A stretch of 64,000 bases of DNA from Streptomyces niveus (GCF_002009175.1 NZ_CP018047.1:3844001-3908000), one strand, 5' to 3'; counted from the stretch's first letter, positions 27,093 to 36,693 are shown. Numbers and translations are program-made. Notes: a model not told the origin generated them from the sequence alone.

Positions 27093-27845
27093 TCAGTTCG
27101 GGCCGCCCCAGTGGAAGAGGGTCATGGCCACACTGGTGGCGAGGTTGTAGCTGGAGACCTGGGGCCGCATCGGCAGGGCCAGCAACGCGTCGGCCCGCTC
27201 CCGCAGTTCGGGGGAGAGCCCGTGCCGTTCGGAGCCGAAGGCGAGCAGCGCGTCGTCGGGGACGGTCACCGACCGGATGTCGTCGCCCTCCGGGTCCAGC
27301 GCGTACAGCGGGCCCGGCGGGAACGCGTCGAGGGCCAGCGGCTCCACCGCGGTGGCGAAGTGCAGCCCGGCGCCCGCGCGGACGGCGTTCGGATGCCACG
27401 GGTCGAGGTCCCCGGTCGTCACCACCCCCGTCGCCCCGAAACCGGCCGCGAGCCGGACGACGGCCCCGACGTTCCCGAGATTGCGCGGATTGTCGAGCAC
27501 GACGACCGGCGAGCGCCGGGGCGCCGCCGCCAGTTCGGCCAGATTGTCCGCGCGCCCCCGCCTGACGGCCAGGGCCATCACCCGCGTGGGGTGCACCTTC
27601 GGCACCAGCTGCCGCAGCGCGTCCGCCGGCACTTCGACGACGGAGCGCCGCAGCGTGCCGGTCAGATCGTCGGCGAGTTCGGCCGCGAGAGCGAGCACGG
27701 ACTCCTTGTCGCTCGTCAGGGCGAGCCGCACGTCCGCCCCGAACCGCAGCGCGTGCTTCAGCGCGTGGAAGCCGTCGAGCACCACGGCGCCGGGGGTGCT
27801 CTCGTGCCACAGCCGCACGGCGCTCGCGGGATCGACGTCGTTCAT
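27093..27845 (-). CDS. TrmH/SpoU-family RNA 2'-O-methyltransferase
   Basis: 250 residues. The three SpoU motifs are present: VVVLDNPRNLGNVGAVVRLA (motif 1), LLAFGSERHGLSPELRERAD (motif 2) and MRPQVSSYNLATSVAMTLF (motif 3), forming the knotted SAM-binding fold near the C-terminus. The N-terminal ~100 residues are the substrate-binding part (DGFHALKHALRFGADVRL). It would methylate a ribose in tRNA or rRNA; the target position cannot be given. ATG at 27845 begins the domain. It is convergent with paaN. Confidence 0.88.
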   Translation of the reverse strand: MNDVDPASAVRLWHESTPGAVVLDGFHALKHALRFGADVRLALTSDKESVLALAAELADDLTGTLRRSVVEVPADALRQLVPKVHPTRVMALAVRRGRADNLAELAAAPRRSPVVVLDNPRNLGNVGAVVRLAAGFGATGVVTTGDLDPWHPNAVRAGAGLHFATAVEPLALDAFPPGPLYALDPEGDDIRSVTVPDDALLAFGSERHGLSPELRERADALLALPMRPQVSSYNLATSVAMTLFHWGGPN

Positions 27846-27879
27846 CGCCCCAGCGTAGGCGGGCGGACGGGGCGAGCCG

Positions 27880-29184
27880 TCACCGGACGAGCGAAGGGTC
27901 CGCACCGGCGGTGTCGGTCCCGGTGCCGGAGCCGGTATCGGAGTCGGAGTCGCTGTCGGAGTCGGAGTCGGTGCCCGGCTTCCCGGAGTCGTCCCCCTGA
28001 CGCGGGTTCGGCACGGCGCCGCCCGCCGGCCGCTGGGGAAGCAGCCGCGCGCTCCGCGCCGCCATGTCACCGACACGCACCAGGAAGCTCGTCGGCAGGA
28101 ATACGGCGTCGGCGGCGATCATGGCCAGCGAGAAGAACGGCAGCCCGAGCAGCAGGGCGATACCCGCGTGCTCCAGAATCATCGCCACCAGCAGGACGTT
28201 CTTGACGCGCCGGTTGAAGAGCGTGAACGGGAAGGCGACCTGCACCATGACAGTGCCGTACGTCAGCACCATCACCATCACGCCGCTGGACGCCAGGACG
28301 TCGGACAGAGCGGGCCAGGGGGCGAAGTAGTCCAGATTCAGCGGGTAGTACAGCGCGGTGCCGTCCTGCCAGCGCGAGCCCTGGATCTTGTACCAGCCGG
28401 CCGTGGCGTAGATCAGACAGACCTCGACCATGATCACGACGAGCGCCGCGTTGTGCGTGAGGTTCGCGAGGACGTCCAGCAGTGCGCGCGGCTCGCTCCT
28501 GGGCGCGTAGCGGTTGACCGCCCACCACACCCCCTGCGAGATCCACAGCGTCCACAGCAGCGCGATCATCCACCACTCGCCGCCGGTCGAATCCAGCAGC
28601 GTCCCCAGCAGGGCCACGCCGAGCACCGCCCACAGGACCGGCCCGACCCGGTCTGCGGGCGCGGCCCCGCCGGACGCCACGACGCGCTCGGCGCGGGCCC
28701 GTCGGCGGGCGTCCAGCGACCAGACCTGGCCGCAGCGCGTGAGGACGAGGTAGATCGCCATCAGGTGGATGACGTTGTCGCCGCCGTCTCCCATGAAGAT
28801 GCTGCGGTTCTGGAGGGACAGCACGCCCACCATGAAGACCACCGACATGGTGCGGGTGCGCCAGCCGAGCATCAGCAGGGCGCTGGACAGCACGGCGACG
28901 GCGTACACGATCTCGAACCAGACGCCGCTGTCGGACCACATCAGCGTGGTGAACGCGCCGTTGCCCGCGATCAGTTGCTGGGCCATGTCCCAGCTCCACG
29001 GGCTGCCGGGCCCGTACAGCTCACGGCGGTTCGGCAGCTCGCGCAGCAGGAACAGGAGCCAGGCGGCGGCGAATCCGATGCGGACGACGGCGCTCTGATA
29101 GGGGCCGAGGGACCGGGACGTGACGCGCTGGAGGGCGAGCGCGGCCTTGCGGTCGACGGTCGGCTCGTGGGCGGGGCGGCTCAT
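27880..29184 (-). CDS. HTTM-domain multi-pass membrane protein
   Basis: 434 residues with about 7-8 membrane helices. The sequence has the horizontally transferred transmembrane (HTTM) domain, related to vitamin K-dependent gamma-carboxylase. Features include SLQNRSIFMGDGGDNVIHLMAIYLVLTRCG, ATAGWYKIQGSRWQDGTALYYPLN and the following FPFTLFNRRVKN. Several polar residues of this conserved region lie within the membrane. The C-terminal ~50 residues are a low-complexity Ser-Asp repeat. The start overlaps the stop of the DUF5819 gene by 4 bp, so the two are co-expressed. The biochemical role in actinomycetes is not known to me. Confidence 0.8.
   Translation of the reverse strand: MSRPAHEPTVDRKAALALQRVTSRSLGPYQSAVVRIGFAAAWLLFLLRELPNRRELYGPGSPWSWDMAQQLIAGNGAFTTLMWSDSGVWFEIVYAVAVLSSALLMLGWRTRTMSVVFMVGVLSLQNRSIFMGDGGDNVIHLMAIYLVLTRCGQVWSLDARRRARAERVVASGGAAPADRVGPVLWAVLGVALLGTLLDSTGGEWWMIALLWTLWISQGVWWAVNRYAPRSEPRALLDVLANLTHNAALVVIMVEVCLIYATAGWYKIQGSRWQDGTALYYPLNLDYFAPWPALSDVLASSGVMVMVLTYGTVMVQVAFPFTLFNRRVKNVLLVAMILEHAGIALLLGLPFFSLAMIAADAVFLPTSFLVRVGDMAARSARLLPQRPAGGAVPNPRQGDDSGKPGTDSDSDSDSDSDTGSGTGTDTAGADPSLVR
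27937..27972 (-). repeat. 6-bp repeats encoding a Ser-Asp tract
   Basis: Imperfect tandem copies of a 6-base unit (GTCGGA on the plus strand) encode the alternating Ser-Asp run at the C-terminus of the HTTM protein. Such tracts can change length by slippage. Confidence 0.6.
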
Positions 29185-29966
29185 CGGTGGGCCTCCGTAC
29201 GGCCTTCGTCGCGCGCGCCGTTGACCGCGCCCTCGTTACGGACGCCTTCGTTACGGACGCCTTCGTTACGGACGCCTTCGGGCAGATCGTCCGAGGTCAC
29301 GGTCCACCAGGGGAAGACCCGGTAACCGGGCTTCGTGTTGATCTTCTCGTCACTCCACGGGGGCGCCGCGACCGCCCGTGTGACGGACCTGAGCTGGACG
29401 CGCTCGACCGGACCGCCGAGATCGTGCGCCTCCAGCCGCAGCATCACTATCCGGCGTATGTAGCTCTCGGAGAGCTGCCCGCGCAGACCGTTGGGGCGCG
29501 CCTTCTCGTCGTGGGAGTCGACGTAGAAGTCCCAGCCCCGGCGAAGCTCGTTCTGGTCGACATGGCTGGGGAGGAGGTTGCCGCGGATCGCCCTGGCGTC
29601 CTCTTCGGTGAGGTTGATCCAGCCGGTCGTACCGCGCGATCCGTCCGTCCGGTCCACCTCGGCGCGGGCCTCGACGGCGATGTTCTGCTGGAGGGGGTTG
29701 GGCGCGAAGAGTTTCCAGTTCTGCTCGAACTCCGGAAACACCCAGTCGCCCACTTCCTCGCCGTACTCCTTGGAGACCGTGTTGTCGGGCGCGACGTGCA
29801 GGAACACCATGGCCACATGGCCCACGGCGAGCAGTCCGACGACCGCGAGGGCGACGGCGGCGACCACTTGGTACGGGAAGGAGAGCCCGGCTATCCCTCT
29901 GGGTGGACCCGCTGGTGGACCCGGTTCTGGTGCCGGGTTCTCACCCTTGGCGTCGTACGAATCCAT
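29181..29966 (-). CDS. DUF5819-family membrane-anchored protein, partner of the HTTM protein
   Basis: 261 residues. A short Pro/Gly-rich N-terminus is followed by one membrane helix (VVAAVALAVVGLLAVGHVAMVFL, about 37-59). The outer domain of ~170 residues contains WVFPEFEQNWKLFAPNPLQQNIAVEARAEV, characteristic of DUF5819. The C-terminus has three copies of EGVRN from a 15-bp DNA repeat. ATG at 29966 has a G-rich site upstream; the in-frame GTG at 30005 lies in the divergent promoter and is less likely. The 4-bp overlap with the HTTM gene and frequent pairing of the two families suggest one complex. Function unknown. Confidence 0.78.
   Translation of the reverse strand: MDSYDAKGENPAPEPGPPAGPPRGIAGLSFPYQVVAAVALAVVGLLAVGHVAMVFLHVAPDNTVSKEYGEEVGDWVFPEFEQNWKLFAPNPLQQNIAVEARAEVDRTDGSRGTTGWINLTEEDARAIRGNLLPSHVDQNELRRGWDFYVDSHDEKARPNGLRGQLSESYIRRIVMLRLEAHDLGGPVERVQLRSVTRAVAAPPWSDEKINTKPGYRVFPWWTVTSDDLPEGVRNEGVRNEGVRNEGAVNGARDEGRTEAHR
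29236..29280. repeat. Three tandem 15-bp repeats inside the DUF5819 gene
   Basis: TTACGGACGCCTTCG occurs three times in perfect tandem (29236-29250, 29251-29265, 29266-29280). The unit keeps the reading frame and encodes the EGVRN repeat near the C-terminus. Confidence 0.9.
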
Positions 29967-29997
29967 CCCGCCCCGATCCCCGTCTTTCCACAGTCGG

Positions 29998-30006
29998 TTA
30001 TCCACA
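29998..30006 (+). promoter_or_regulatory. DnaA box next to the paaA promoter
   Basis: TTATCCACA is an exact DnaA box. It is just upstream of the perfect -35 TTGACA at 30010 in the region between the DUF5819 gene and paaA. Confidence 0.5.
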
Positions 30007-30009
30007 GGG

Positions 30010-30068
30010 TTGACACCCTACGGGCCGCCGACCGACCATTGAAGTCCATGAACCGAACGATCGGTCGG
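30010..30068 (+). promoter_or_regulatory. paaA promoter and PaaR-type operator
   Basis: A perfect -35 box TTGACA (30010-30015) is followed 18 bp later by a weak -10, GACCAT (30034-30039). The 18-mer AACCGAACGATCGGTCGG at 30051-30068 is identical (inverted) to the element in the paaN promoter. It would lie just past the transcription start, where bound repressor can block elongation. AGGGGG before ATG 30081 is the ribosome site. Confidence 0.65.
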
Positions 30069-30080
30069 TAGGGGGCCCGG

Positions 30081-31123
<1,043 letters not shown>

Positions 31124-31127
<4 letters not shown>

Positions 31128-31414
31128 GCGGATCGACCCAGTGGCCTCTGTGGGAGGTGTTCGTCAGGTCCCGCCGCGGGCTGTCGCACACGCACGCGGG
31201 AAGCCTGCACGCCCCGGACGCGGAGATGGCCCTGCGTAACGCGCGCGATCTCTACACCCGCCGCAGCGAGGGGGTGTCGATCTGGGTGGTCCCCTCCGCC
31301 TCGGTCACGGCCTCCTCACCGGACGAGAAGGACTCCTTCTTCGAACCGGCCGGCGACAAGCCGTACCGCCACCCGACCTTCTACGAGATCCCCGAGGGGG
31401 TGCGTCACCTGTGA
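31124..31414 (+). CDS. paaB: Phenylacetyl-CoA epoxidase subunit PaaB
   Basis: 96 residues, the small structural subunit that bridges PaaAC heterodimers. The opening [41 protein letters not shown] is characteristic. ATG at 31124 overlaps the paaA stop and the end overlaps the paaC start, so translation is coupled. Length is normal for the family. Confidence 0.93.
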
Positions 31415-32184
31415 CCGGCACCCCGACCCGGACCGGGACCGACACCGCGGCCCTCGCCCTCGCCGACGACGCGCTGATCCTGTCGCAGCGGCTGGGGGAG
31501 TGGGCGGGACACGCGCCCGAGCTGGAGGAGGACGTGGCCCTCGCCAACATCGCGCTGGACCTGCTGGGCCAGGCCCGGATCCTGTACTCCCTCGTGGGGG
31601 ACGAGGACGAGCTGGCCTTCCTGCGCGAGGAGCGCGCCTTCCGCAATCTCCAGCTGGTCGAGCAGCCGAACGGCGACTTCGCGCACTCGATCGCGCGCCA
31701 GCTCTACTTCTCCACCTACCAGCGGCTGCTGTACGGCGCCCTGGCGGCCGGTGACGGTCCCTTCGCCGGGCTCGCCGCCAAGGCCGTGAAGGAAGTCGAC
31801 TACCACCGGGACCACGCCGAGCAGTGGACACTGCGGCTCGGTGACGGCACCGCCGAGAGCCATGAGCGGATGCAGCGGGCCTGTACGGCGCTGTGGCGGT
31901 TCACCGGCGAGATGTTCGAACCCGTCACGGGCGGCGACGGCGGCAGCGACGCGGGGACCGGCACGGACGGGCTGGAAGGCGTCAACCGGCAGGAGCTGGA
32001 GGAGAGTTGGCTCTCCTCGATCACCGCCGTGCTGGAGCGCGCGACGCTGACCGTGCCCGACGGACCGCGCTCCGGGGCGTGGGCGGCGGGCGCCGGCAGG
32101 CAGGGCCTGCACACCGAATCGTTCGGCCGGCTGCTCGCCGAGATGCAGCACCTGCACCGCAGCCACCCGGGGGCGTCATGGTGA
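31411..32184 (+). CDS. paaC: Phenylacetyl-CoA epoxidase structural subunit PaaC
   Basis: 257 residues, ferritin-like helical subunit without catalytic iron that stabilises PaaA. Features: LALADDALILSQRLGEWAGHAPELEEDVALANIALDLLGQARILY, then LYFSTYQRLLYGAL and VKEVDYHRDHAEQW. A GTG start overlaps the paaB stop, and the stop overlaps paaD. Confidence 0.93.
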   Translation: MTGTPTRTGTDTAALALADDALILSQRLGEWAGHAPELEEDVALANIALDLLGQARILYSLVGDEDELAFLREERAFRNLQLVEQPNGDFAHSIARQLYFSTYQRLLYGALAAGDGPFAGLAAKAVKEVDYHRDHAEQWTLRLGDGTAESHERMQRACTALWRFTGEMFEPVTGGDGGSDAGTGTDGLEGVNRQELEESWLSSITAVLERATLTVPDGPRSGAWAAGAGRQGLHTESFGRLLAEMQHLHRSHPGASW

Positions 32185-32684
32185 CCGACACGAGCCGGCC
32201 GACCGAGCTGGAGAGCGAACTGCGCGCGCTCGCCGGTTCCGTGCCCGACCCGGAGCTGCCGGTGGTGACGCTGGAGGAGCTGGGCGTGCTGCGCGCCGTC
32301 CATGTCTCGGGCCCCGGCCGGGTCGAGGTCGAGCTGACACCCACCTACACCGGCTGCCCGGCGATCGAGACGATGTCCTCGGACATCGAGCGGATCCTGC
32401 ACGAGCACGGGATACCGGACGTCTCCGTCGTCACGGTGCTCTCCCCCGCCTGGTCGACGGACGACATCAGCGCCGAAGGACGCCGCAAGCTCGCGGACTT
32501 CGGCATCGCACCGCCCCGCCCGCACAGCACGGACGGGCCGGTGCCGCTCACCCTCGCCATCCGCTGCCCGCACTGCGGCTCGACGGACACCGAGCTGCTG
32601 AGCAGGTTCTCCTCGACCGCGTGCAAGGCACTGCGCCGCTGCACGGCCTGCCGTGAACCCTTCGACCACTTCAAGGAGTTGTAG
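32178..32684 (+). CDS. paaD: PaaD, Fe-S maturation factor for the phenylacetyl-CoA epoxidase
   Basis: 168 residues. The N-terminal MIP18/DUF59 domain has VPDPELPVVTLEELGVLRAV and the conserved Cys in TYTGCPAIETM. The C-terminal zinc-ribbon-like part has CPHCGS and CTACREPF. PaaD is thought to help assemble the PaaE iron-sulfur centre or the epoxidase. The start is ATG 32178 or GTG 32181, both overlapping the paaC stop. paaE begins right after the TAG. Confidence 0.9.
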   Translation: MVTDTSRPTELESELRALAGSVPDPELPVVTLEELGVLRAVHVSGPGRVEVELTPTYTGCPAIETMSSDIERILHEHGIPDVSVVTVLSPAWSTDDISAEGRRKLADFGIAPPRPHSTDGPVPLTLAIRCPHCGSTDTELLSRFSSTACKALRRCTACREPFDHFKEL

Positions 32685-33746
32685 ATGTTCCATCCGCTCC
32701 GTGTCAGCGAGGTCGAACGGCTCACGGACGACTCGGCGACCGTCACCTTCGCCGTGCCCCCCGAGCTGTACGAGAACTTCCGGCACACCCCCGGACAGCA
32801 CATCGCGCTGCGCCGGGTCGTGAACGGCGAAGAGATCCGCCGTACGTACTCGATCTGCACGCCCGCCGGCGAGCGCCCCGTGCTGCGGGTGGGCATCAGA
32901 CTGGTCGAGGGCGGCGAGTTCTCCACGTACGCGCTCAAGGACCTCGCCGTGGGCGACACCGTCGACGTCATGGAGCCGACCGGCCGCTTCCGGCTGGAGC
33001 CGCGCGCCGGGCACTTCGTCGCGATCGTCGGCGGCAGCGGCATCACACCGGTGCTGTCGATCGCCTCGACGCTCCTCGCGCGGGAGCCGGACGCCCGCTT
33101 CTGTCTGATCCGCAGCGACCGCACGGTGGCTTCGACGATGTTCCTGGAGGAGGTCGCGGACCTCAAGGACCGCCATCCGGACCGCTTTCAGCTGGTCACG
33201 GTGGTATCCAGGGAGGAGCAGCAGACGGGGCTCCCCTCGGGCCGGCTGGACGAGGAACGACTGGCGGGGCTGCTGCCCGCGCTGCTCTCGGTGGAGAGTG
33301 TCGACGGCTGGTTCCTGTGCGGTCCGCTCGGTCTGGTCAAGGGCGCGGAGCGGGCACTGCGCGCCCTGGGCGTCGGGCGGAACGTGATCCACCAGGAGAT
33401 CTTCCACGTGGACGACGGCGCGGTGGGCGCGGCGCCCGCCAGGACCGCGGCCGCGTCGGCCGCCCCCGGCGGCAGCAAACTCACCGCGACGCTCGACGGC
33501 CGCTCCGGCAGCTGGCCCGTCCGGGACGGGGACTCCCTGCTGGAGACGGTGCTGCGCAGCCGTGCCGACGCGCCGTACGCCTGCAAGGGCGGCGTCTGCG
33601 GGACCTGTCGGGCCTTCCTCGTCTCGGGCGAGGTGCGAATGGACCGCAACTACGCCCTGGAGCCGGAGGAGACGGAAGCGGGCTACGTACTGGCCTGCCA
33701 GTCCCATCCGGCCACCGCCGAGGTCGAGTTGGACTTCGACCGCTGA
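32685..33746 (+). CDS. paaE: Phenylacetyl-CoA epoxidase reductase PaaE
   Basis: 353 residues, NADPH-dependent reductase feeding electrons to PaaA. FAD domain with RRTYSICTP (about 48-56), NAD(P) domain with IVGGSGITPVLSI and ending CGPLGLVKGAERAL, and a C-terminal 2Fe-2S ferredoxin domain with CKGGVCGTC and a last Cys in LACQSHP. All four cluster cysteines are present. The ATG directly follows the paaD stop. The coding unit ends at a hairpin (33755). Confidence 0.94.
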   Translation: MFHPLRVSEVERLTDDSATVTFAVPPELYENFRHTPGQHIALRRVVNGEEIRRTYSICTPAGERPVLRVGIRLVEGGEFSTYALKDLAVGDTVDVMEPTGRFRLEPRAGHFVAIVGGSGITPVLSIASTLLAREPDARFCLIRSDRTVASTMFLEEVADLKDRHPDRFQLVTVVSREEQQTGLPSGRLDEERLAGLLPALLSVESVDGWFLCGPLGLVKGAERALRALGVGRNVIHQEIFHVDDGAVGAAPARTAAASAAPGGSKLTATLDGRSGSWPVRDGDSLLETVLRSRADAPYACKGGVCGTCRAFLVSGEVRMDRNYALEPEETEAGYVLACQSHPATAEVELDFDR

Positions 33747-33754
33747 CAAGGGTC

Positions 33755-33778
33755 GCCCGCCCCGATCAGTGGGCGGGC
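33755..33778. terminator. Hairpin terminator after paaE, shared with the rhodanese gene
   Basis: GCCCGCCC (33755-33762) pairs with GGGCGGGC (33771-33778), loop of 8. It lies in the short gap between convergent stops. Confidence 0.6.
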
Positions 33779-33800
33779 ACTCGGCACGGCCGACGCCGCG

Positions 33801-34145
33801 TCAGAGCACCAGCGCGGGGCTGCCGTTGTCGGTGACCATCGGCCGGCCCGCGCCGTCCCAGGCCTGCATCCCGCCCTCGATGTTCGCCGCGTCGACGCCC
33901 TGCCCCACCAGATACTGCGTGACCTGCGCGGACCGGCCGCCGACCCGGCACATCACATAGGCCCTGCGCCCGTCGGCCACGGCCTCGGTCACCTCACCGA
34001 AGCGTCCGACGAACTCGCTCATCGGGATGTGCAGCGCGCCCTCGACATGGCCCGCCGCCCATTCGTCGTCCTCCCGGACGTCGAGCACCAGTGCGTCGGA
34101 CGGGACTGCCGCGACATCCACCGTGGGCAGCTGGGCGAAACTCAT
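33801..34145 (-). CDS. Single-domain rhodanese-like protein
   Basis: 114 residues. The whole protein is one rhodanese domain: VLDVREDDEWAAGHVEGALHIPMSEF, then the active-site loop CRVGGRS with the catalytic Cys in VMCRVGGRSAQ, and IEGGMQAW. It probably carries persulfide sulfur for cofactor or tRNA thiolation, or for sulfide detoxification. The start ATG at 34145 begins the domain. It stands alone between paaE and the J-domain-like gene. Confidence 0.88.
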   Translation of the reverse strand: MSFAQLPTVDVAAVPSDALVLDVREDDEWAAGHVEGALHIPMSEFVGRFGEVTEAVADGRRAYVMCRVGGRSAQVTQYLVGQGVDAANIEGGMQAWDGAGRPMVTDNGSPALVL

Positions 34146-34213
34146 GTGATGCGCCTTCTCTCGTACGTGTGTGTATGCGGGTGCGACAGGTACAGCCTCG
34201 CGCACAGGGCGCG

Positions 34214-35158
34214 CTACGACTGCACCAACCTGGCCAGTTCGGACTCGCGTCCCGAAACCTCGGCGAGCAGCTGCTCGGCGATCTCCTCCAGCAGCCGGTC
34301 GGGGTCGTCGGGCGCCATCTGAAGCATCGCGCCGATCGCGCTCTGCTCAAGCTCCTGCGCCAGGAGCGTCAGCAGCTCCTTGCGCTGGGCCAGCCACTCC
34401 AGCCGGGCGTAGAGCTCCTCGTTCTCGCTCAGGCGCGGCTCCTGCGGCGCGGGCCCCGCCTCCCACTCCTCCGCGAGCTGCCTGAGCAGTCCCTCGTCAC
34501 CACGCCCGTAGGCCGCGTTCACGCGAGTGATGAACTCCTCACGCCGGGCCCGCTCGGTCTCCTCCTGCGCCAGGTCCGGGTGCGCCTTACGGGCCAGATC
34601 GCGGTAGAGCTTGCGTACCTCGTCGGTCGGCCGCACCCGCTTCGGCGGCTGCACGGGCTGGTCGGTCAGCATCGCCGCCGCCTCCGCCGACAGACCGTCG
34701 GAGTCGAGCCAGTCGTGGAACAGCTCCTCGATACCCGGCATCGGCTGCACCATGGCCCGGGCCTCACGCGCCTTGCGCAGATCCTCGGGGTCGCCCGACC
34801 GGGACGCGCGGGCCTCGGCGATCATCGCGTCCAGCTCGTCCAGTCGCGCGTACATCGGGCCCAGCCGCTGGTGGTGCAGCCGCGAGAAGTTCTCCACCTC
34901 GACCCGGAACGTCTCCAGCGCGATCTCGAACTCGATCAGCGCCTGCTCGGCGGCCCGCACGGCCCGCTCCAGCCGTGCCTCCGGCCGCTCGGACCCCGCC
35001 CCGGCGCCGGCGTCCCCGTCCACCGCTCCTGGGGCGCTCCCGGCGTCTTCGGTGGCGTCCGCGTCCTTGGTGGCATCCGTCGTGGCGTCCGGCACGTCTG
35101 GCACGTCCTGCTCGTCGTCGTTACGGATCGTCGGCTCCCCGGGGGCGTCCTGCGTCAC
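34214..35158 (-). CDS. J-domain-like coiled-coil protein
   Basis: 314 residues. Acidic, low-complexity N-terminus (~60 residues), a helical coiled-coil region (ERAVRAAEQALIEFEIALETFRVEVENFSRL, ~65-130), and a J-domain-like segment with EVRKLYRDLARKAHPDLA (HPD at 193-195) and FITRVNAAYGRGD. A second helical region (ENEELYARLEWLAQRKELLTLLAQELEQS) follows. HPD suggests it stimulates an Hsp70 ATPase, but Gly/Phe and zinc-finger regions of DnaJ are absent. GTG at 35158 has a weak upstream site; the start is uncertain by a few codons. Confidence 0.7.
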   Translation of the reverse strand: MTQDAPGEPTIRNDDEQDVPDVPDATTDATKDADATEDAGSAPGAVDGDAGAGAGSERPEARLERAVRAAEQALIEFEIALETFRVEVENFSRLHHQRLGPMYARLDELDAMIAEARASRSGDPEDLRKAREARAMVQPMPGIEELFHDWLDSDGLSAEAAAMLTDQPVQPPKRVRPTDEVRKLYRDLARKAHPDLAQEETERARREEFITRVNAAYGRGDEGLLRQLAEEWEAGPAPQEPRLSENEELYARLEWLAQRKELLTLLAQELEQSAIGAMLQMAPDDPDRLLEEIAEQLLAEVSGRESELARLVQS

Positions 35159-35229
35159 CCGTCCAGCGTACGGGCGAACCCACCCTCCTCCTTCACATCC
35201 CTGGTCCCACGCCCCCGAGGGACCCGGCC

Positions 35230-36693
35230 TCACACCCCGAGCTCGGCGGCGATCCTTCCGCTCCTGACGGCCGTCACCAGCTCCGCGTGATCCGCCTCGG
35301 TCCGGTCCGCGTACGCGACGGCGAAGGCCGCGACCGCCTCGTCCAGCTCCTCACTCTTGCCGCAGTAGCCGGCGACGAGCCGCGGATCCACGCTGTGCGC
35401 GTGCGCCCTGGCCAGCAGGGCGCCGGTCATCCGCGCGTAGTCGTCGACCTGGTCGGCCGGGAGCGCGGCCGGATCCACACTGCCCTTGCGGTTCCTGAAC
35501 TGCCGTACCTGATACGGCCTGCCGGCCACCGTCGTCCAGCCCAGCAGATTGTCGCTGACGACCTGCATCCGCTTCTGCCCGAGCACCACCCGGCGCCCCT
35601 CGTGCTCCACGCCCGGCGCCTCGAACCCCGCGGCCTCCAGGAACGGCACCAGCGCAGACGTCCGCGCCTCCTTCACCTGAAGCACCAGCGGCTCGCCCCG
35701 GTGGTCCAGCAGCAGCACCACGTACGACCGCGTCCCGACGCTGCCCGTGCCGACCACCCGGAACGCCACGTCATGGATCGCGTACCGCGCGAGCAGCGGC
35801 AGCCGGTCCGGCGAGAGCGTGTCCAGATACTCGCCCAGTGAGGCCGCGACCGCGGCGGCCTCCTCGTCCGGCACCCGCCTCAGTACCGGTGGCGCGTCGA
35901 CGAAGCGCCGCTGCGCCGCCGAACCCGCGCCTCCGCTCCCCTCGGGGCCCCCGTCGCCATCCACGATCTCCGTCGACTTGGCGGCGAACCGCGCGCTCGT
36001 GTTCTTGCGCGCCTTCTCCGACACCCGCTCCAGCGTCCCCATCAGATCGCGGGCGTCCGTGTGGGAGACCAGCTCCTCGTCAGCGATCGCGTTCCACGCG
36101 TCCAGGGCCGGCAGCTTCGACAGCAGCCGCATCGTGCGCCGATAGGCACCCACGGCGTCCTGAGCACCACGGCGGCACGTGTCCTCGTCGGCGCCGGCCT
36201 CACGCCCGGCGAGCACCAGCGAGGTCGCGAGCCGCTTGACGTCCCACTCCCAGGGGCCGACGACCGTCTCGTCGAAGTCGTTCAGATCGATGACGAGCCG
36301 GCCTCGCGCGTCCCCGTACAGTCCGAAGTTCGCCGCGTGCGCGTCGCCGCAGATCTGTGCCCCCGCGCCCGTCACCGGCGTCCCCACCAGGTCGTGCGCC
36401 ATGAGTCCGGCCGCGCCCCGCAGAAACGCGAACGGCGTCGCGGCCATGCGCCCCACCCGCAGCGGCGCCAGCTCGGGCACCCGGTCACGGCTCGACTCCT
36501 CGACGGCCCGCACCGCGTCCGGCCGCGCGGCCGGGAGCACCAGCGAATCGTGCGAAGACCTCGGAACCCGCTCCCGCAGCGCCTTCCCCGCGTCCTTCGG
36601 CGTCCCCCGCCCACCGCCCGACGCCGCGCGCCCCGCGAACCCGGGCACGACCGGAATACGCCCGTCCGTCACCACCGCACCGGCCTCACCCAT
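35230..36693 (-). CDS. DUF2252-family protein (kinase-like fold)
   Basis: 487 residues. The DUF2252 pattern is clear: MAATPFAFLRGAAGLMAHDL, then CGDAHAANFGLYGDARGRLVIDLNDFDETVVGPWEWDVKRLATSLV, and SYVVLLLDHRGEPLVLQVKEA. The GDAHAANFG and DxNDFDE elements resemble the catalytic and metal loops of aminoglycoside-kinase-like folds, so a phosphotransferase is possible. No substrate is known. ATG at 36693 begins the homologous part. Confidence 0.8.
   Translation of the reverse strand: MGEAGAVVTDGRIPVVPGFAGRAASGGGRGTPKDAGKALRERVPRSSHDSLVLPAARPDAVRAVEESSRDRVPELAPLRVGRMAATPFAFLRGAAGLMAHDLVGTPVTGAGAQICGDAHAANFGLYGDARGRLVIDLNDFDETVVGPWEWDVKRLATSLVLAGREAGADEDTCRRGAQDAVGAYRRTMRLLSKLPALDAWNAIADEELVSHTDARDLMGTLERVSEKARKNTSARFAAKSTEIVDGDGGPEGSGGAGSAAQRRFVDAPPVLRRVPDEEAAAVAASLGEYLDTLSPDRLPLLARYAIHDVAFRVVGTGSVGTRSYVVLLLDHRGEPLVLQVKEARTSALVPFLEAAGFEAPGVEHEGRRVVLGQKRMQVVSDNLLGWTTVAGRPYQVRQFRNRKGSVDPAALPADQVDDYARMTGALLARAHAHSVDPRLVAGYCGKSEELDEAVAAFAVAYADRTEADHAELVTAVRSGRIAAELGV

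Noticed and set aside
33408..33421. CTTCCACGTGGACG as a third parS site
   Set aside because: It shares only the CACGTG core with parS; several outer positions differ.
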